The notes beneath the pieces are model-generated. The model ran no database searches and was not told the DNA's origin. It was given only the letters and a program-made list of their open reading frames with translations. A DNA stretch of 6,170 nucleotides. Origin: Deltaproteobacteria bacterium. Its GTDB lineage: Bacteria > Desulfobacterota > DSM-4660 > Desulfatiglandales > Desulfatiglandaceae. The stretch lies in NCBI GenBank assembly GCA_019307165.1, contig JAFDKD010000201.1, positions 1 to 6,170 on the forward strand, given 5' to 3'. Of this stretch, positions 5,626-6,170 are shown one piece after another. The position numbers and the translations under genes are program-made. The number at the start of each line of letters is the position of its first letter. Position 1 is the stretch's first letter.

Positions 5626-5674
5626 GGTTGCGAGTTGCGGGTTGCGGGTTGCGAGTTGCGGGTTGCGAGTTGAA
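5626..5674. repeat. 7-bp tandem array, consensus RGTTGCG
   Basis: Six perfect heptamers run from 5626 to 5667: GGTTGCG, AGTTGCG, GGTTGCG, GGTTGCG, AGTTGCG, GGTTGCG, then a decaying AGTTGAA. Only the first base varies (A or G). The array starts at the base right after the TAG stop of the TPR gene. Four GGG runs occur on the plus strand, but with loops of 11, 4 and 11 bases a quadruplex is doubtful. Confidence 0.93.
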
Positions 5675-5746
5675 AGAGGGTTTCACCGTCCACCCGTTCC
5701 TTCGTTCCTCCGTCCCGTTTACTTTATAAACGATGCGCTGTTTTCT

Positions 5747-5795
5747 GGATACGGGATGCGGGATATAGGATGCAGGATGAGGGATACGGGCAAGG
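5747..5795. repeat. 7-bp tandem array, consensus GGATRYR
   Basis: Six heptamers in strict register run from 5747 to 5788: GGATACG, GGATGCG, GGATATA, GGATGCA, GGATGAG, GGATACG, then a diverged GGCAAGG. GGAT is invariant and the last three bases vary. It lies about 80 bp from the RGTTGCG array, has the same period and has no sequence similarity beyond G-richness. No gene overlaps it convincingly. Confidence 0.9.
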
Positions 5796-5826
5796 TAACG
5801 GAACCAGCCGTCCGTAATTTATTCCA

Positions 5827-5957
5827 TCTCGCAAAGGGCGCAAAGAAAATAAATTGAAATAAAGCAGTTTGTTGCCCAAATGAACTAGATTTTACCTTTG
5901 GGCAACGGCCCGAAACAAGCTGATGCCCTCTTTGCGTCCTTGGCGATCTTGGCGAGA
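5827..5957. repeat. 131-bp MITE-like element with imperfect inverted ends
   Basis: The left end reads TCTCGCAAAG then CGCAAAG (to 5845). The right end reads CTTTGCG (5930-5936) then CTTGGCGAGA (to 5957), which is the reverse complement apart from small indels and substitutions. In the middle GTTGCCCAAA (5871-5880) pairs perfectly with TTTGGGCAAC (5897-5906) around 16 bases. The ends resemble the dispersed CTCGCAAAGACGCAAAG-type repeats of many environmental bacteria. No target duplication is clear and it encodes nothing, so a non-autonomous mobile element is only the likeliest reading. Confidence 0.5.
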
Positions 5958-6023
5958 AAAAATCATTCTCCAGATACAATTTGAAAAAAAGCCTGTGAAA
6001 AATTTGCCGTAGGAAGGTCTCAA

Positions 6024-6170
6024 ATGAAAAGTATACATGATCCCGTCCGCCTCGACGAGGTTTTTCATCCCCAATCCGTGGCTGTTATCGGTGCGTCATC
6101 CGGTTTCGGAAAGTGGGGACAAATGATTATCAGCAATATCGTGGCCGGAGAATACGGGGGAGACATATAT
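6024..6170 (+). CDS. NDP-forming acyl-CoA synthetase-like protein, N-terminal fragment
   Basis: The frame is open from the ATG at 6024 to the right edge (49 codons). AGGAAGG at 6011-6017 is six bases upstream. LDEVFHPQSVAVIGASS (10-26) followed by GKWG (29-32) and the GEYGGDIY end is the start of the Rossmann-type CoA-binding domain of the ADP/NDP-forming acetyl/acyl-CoA synthetase superfamily. Full members interconvert acyl-CoA and acid with ATP formation. The same domain also occurs in Pat-type protein acetyltransferases and in stand-alone CoA-binding subunits, which cannot be told apart without the rest of the gene. Confidence 0.88.
   Translation, partial: MKSIHDPVRLDEVFHPQSVAVIGASSGFGKWGQMIISNIVAGEYGGDIY

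Larger units (their letters stand above)
5626..6023. other. Repeat-rich non-coding gap
   Basis: This roughly 400-bp stretch between the TPR gene and the acyl-CoA synthetase-like gene has no convincing gene. It contains the two heptamer arrays, a pyrimidine-rich patch at 5693-5720 and the MITE-like element. I found no terminator with a T run for the TPR gene and only weak promoter-like boxes before 6024. Confidence 0.6.

Noticed and set aside
5625..5662. G-quadruplex in the heptamer array
   Set aside because: Four GGG runs exist, but two loops are 11 bases long; stability would be marginal.
5420..5857. Plus-strand frame running through the heptamer array
   Set aside because: It begins within the TPR gene in another frame and is kept open by biased composition and repeats.
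5871..5906. Perfect 10-bp inverted repeat as a terminator of the TPR gene
   Set aside because: The loop is 16 bases, there is no T tract after it on either strand, and it is better explained as the core of the MITE-like element.

Overview
The window looks like a chromosomal segment of a Gram-negative, moderately GC-rich bacterium. A sulfate-reducer-like member of the Desulfobacterota is my best guess. This is inference from the gene types (FmdB-type zinc ribbon, TatT-like periplasmic TPR protein, NDP-forming acyl-CoA synthetase, exported 'VWGSS-DVFAVG-ILHYNG' repeat protein) and from the style of the intergenic repeats; there is no rRNA or other phylogenetic marker.

Layout. (1) Positions 1-1541, minus strand: the first 513 codons of a large exported protein. 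It has a signal peptide followed by twelve tandem units of exactly 39 residues (117 bp), probably beta-propeller blades, and it runs off the left edge. (2) Positions 1562-1731: a regulatory gap with a good promoter for the next gene and a possible divergent one for the repeat protein. (3) Positions 1732-1808: a complete CAT-anticodon tRNA, best read as elongator tRNA-Met, with encoded CCA. (4) Positions 1809-3467: a compact plus-strand transcription unit. It has a promoter whose -35 lies in a perfect 15-bp palindrome, a small HExxH protein, an FmdB-family zinc ribbon protein with a Lys/Ser-rich tail, an unrecognised helical protein, and a clear rho-independent terminator. (5) Positions 3547-4500, minus strand: a radical SAM protein of the YhcC/TIGR01212 type, convergent with the operon. 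(6) Positions 4501-4896: a non-coding gap with a pair of inverted REP-like palindromes. (7) Positions 4897-5625: an exported TPR protein resembling TatT. (8) Positions 5626-6023: a gap packed with repeats (two different 7-bp tandem arrays and a 131-bp element with inverted ends). (9) Positions 6024-6170: the first 49 codons of an NDP-forming acyl-CoA synthetase-like protein.

How the parts work together. Only the three-gene block at 1876-3338 has a real claim to be a functional unit (same strand, 18- and 35-bp gaps, own promoter and terminator). Its role is unknown; a zinc-related or proteolytic theme is a guess from the HExxH and zinc ribbon motifs. The other genes look like unrelated housekeeping or accessory neighbours. 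The most unusual non-genic signal is that three separate intergenic tracts, with unrelated sequences, all repeat with a period of exactly 7 bp.
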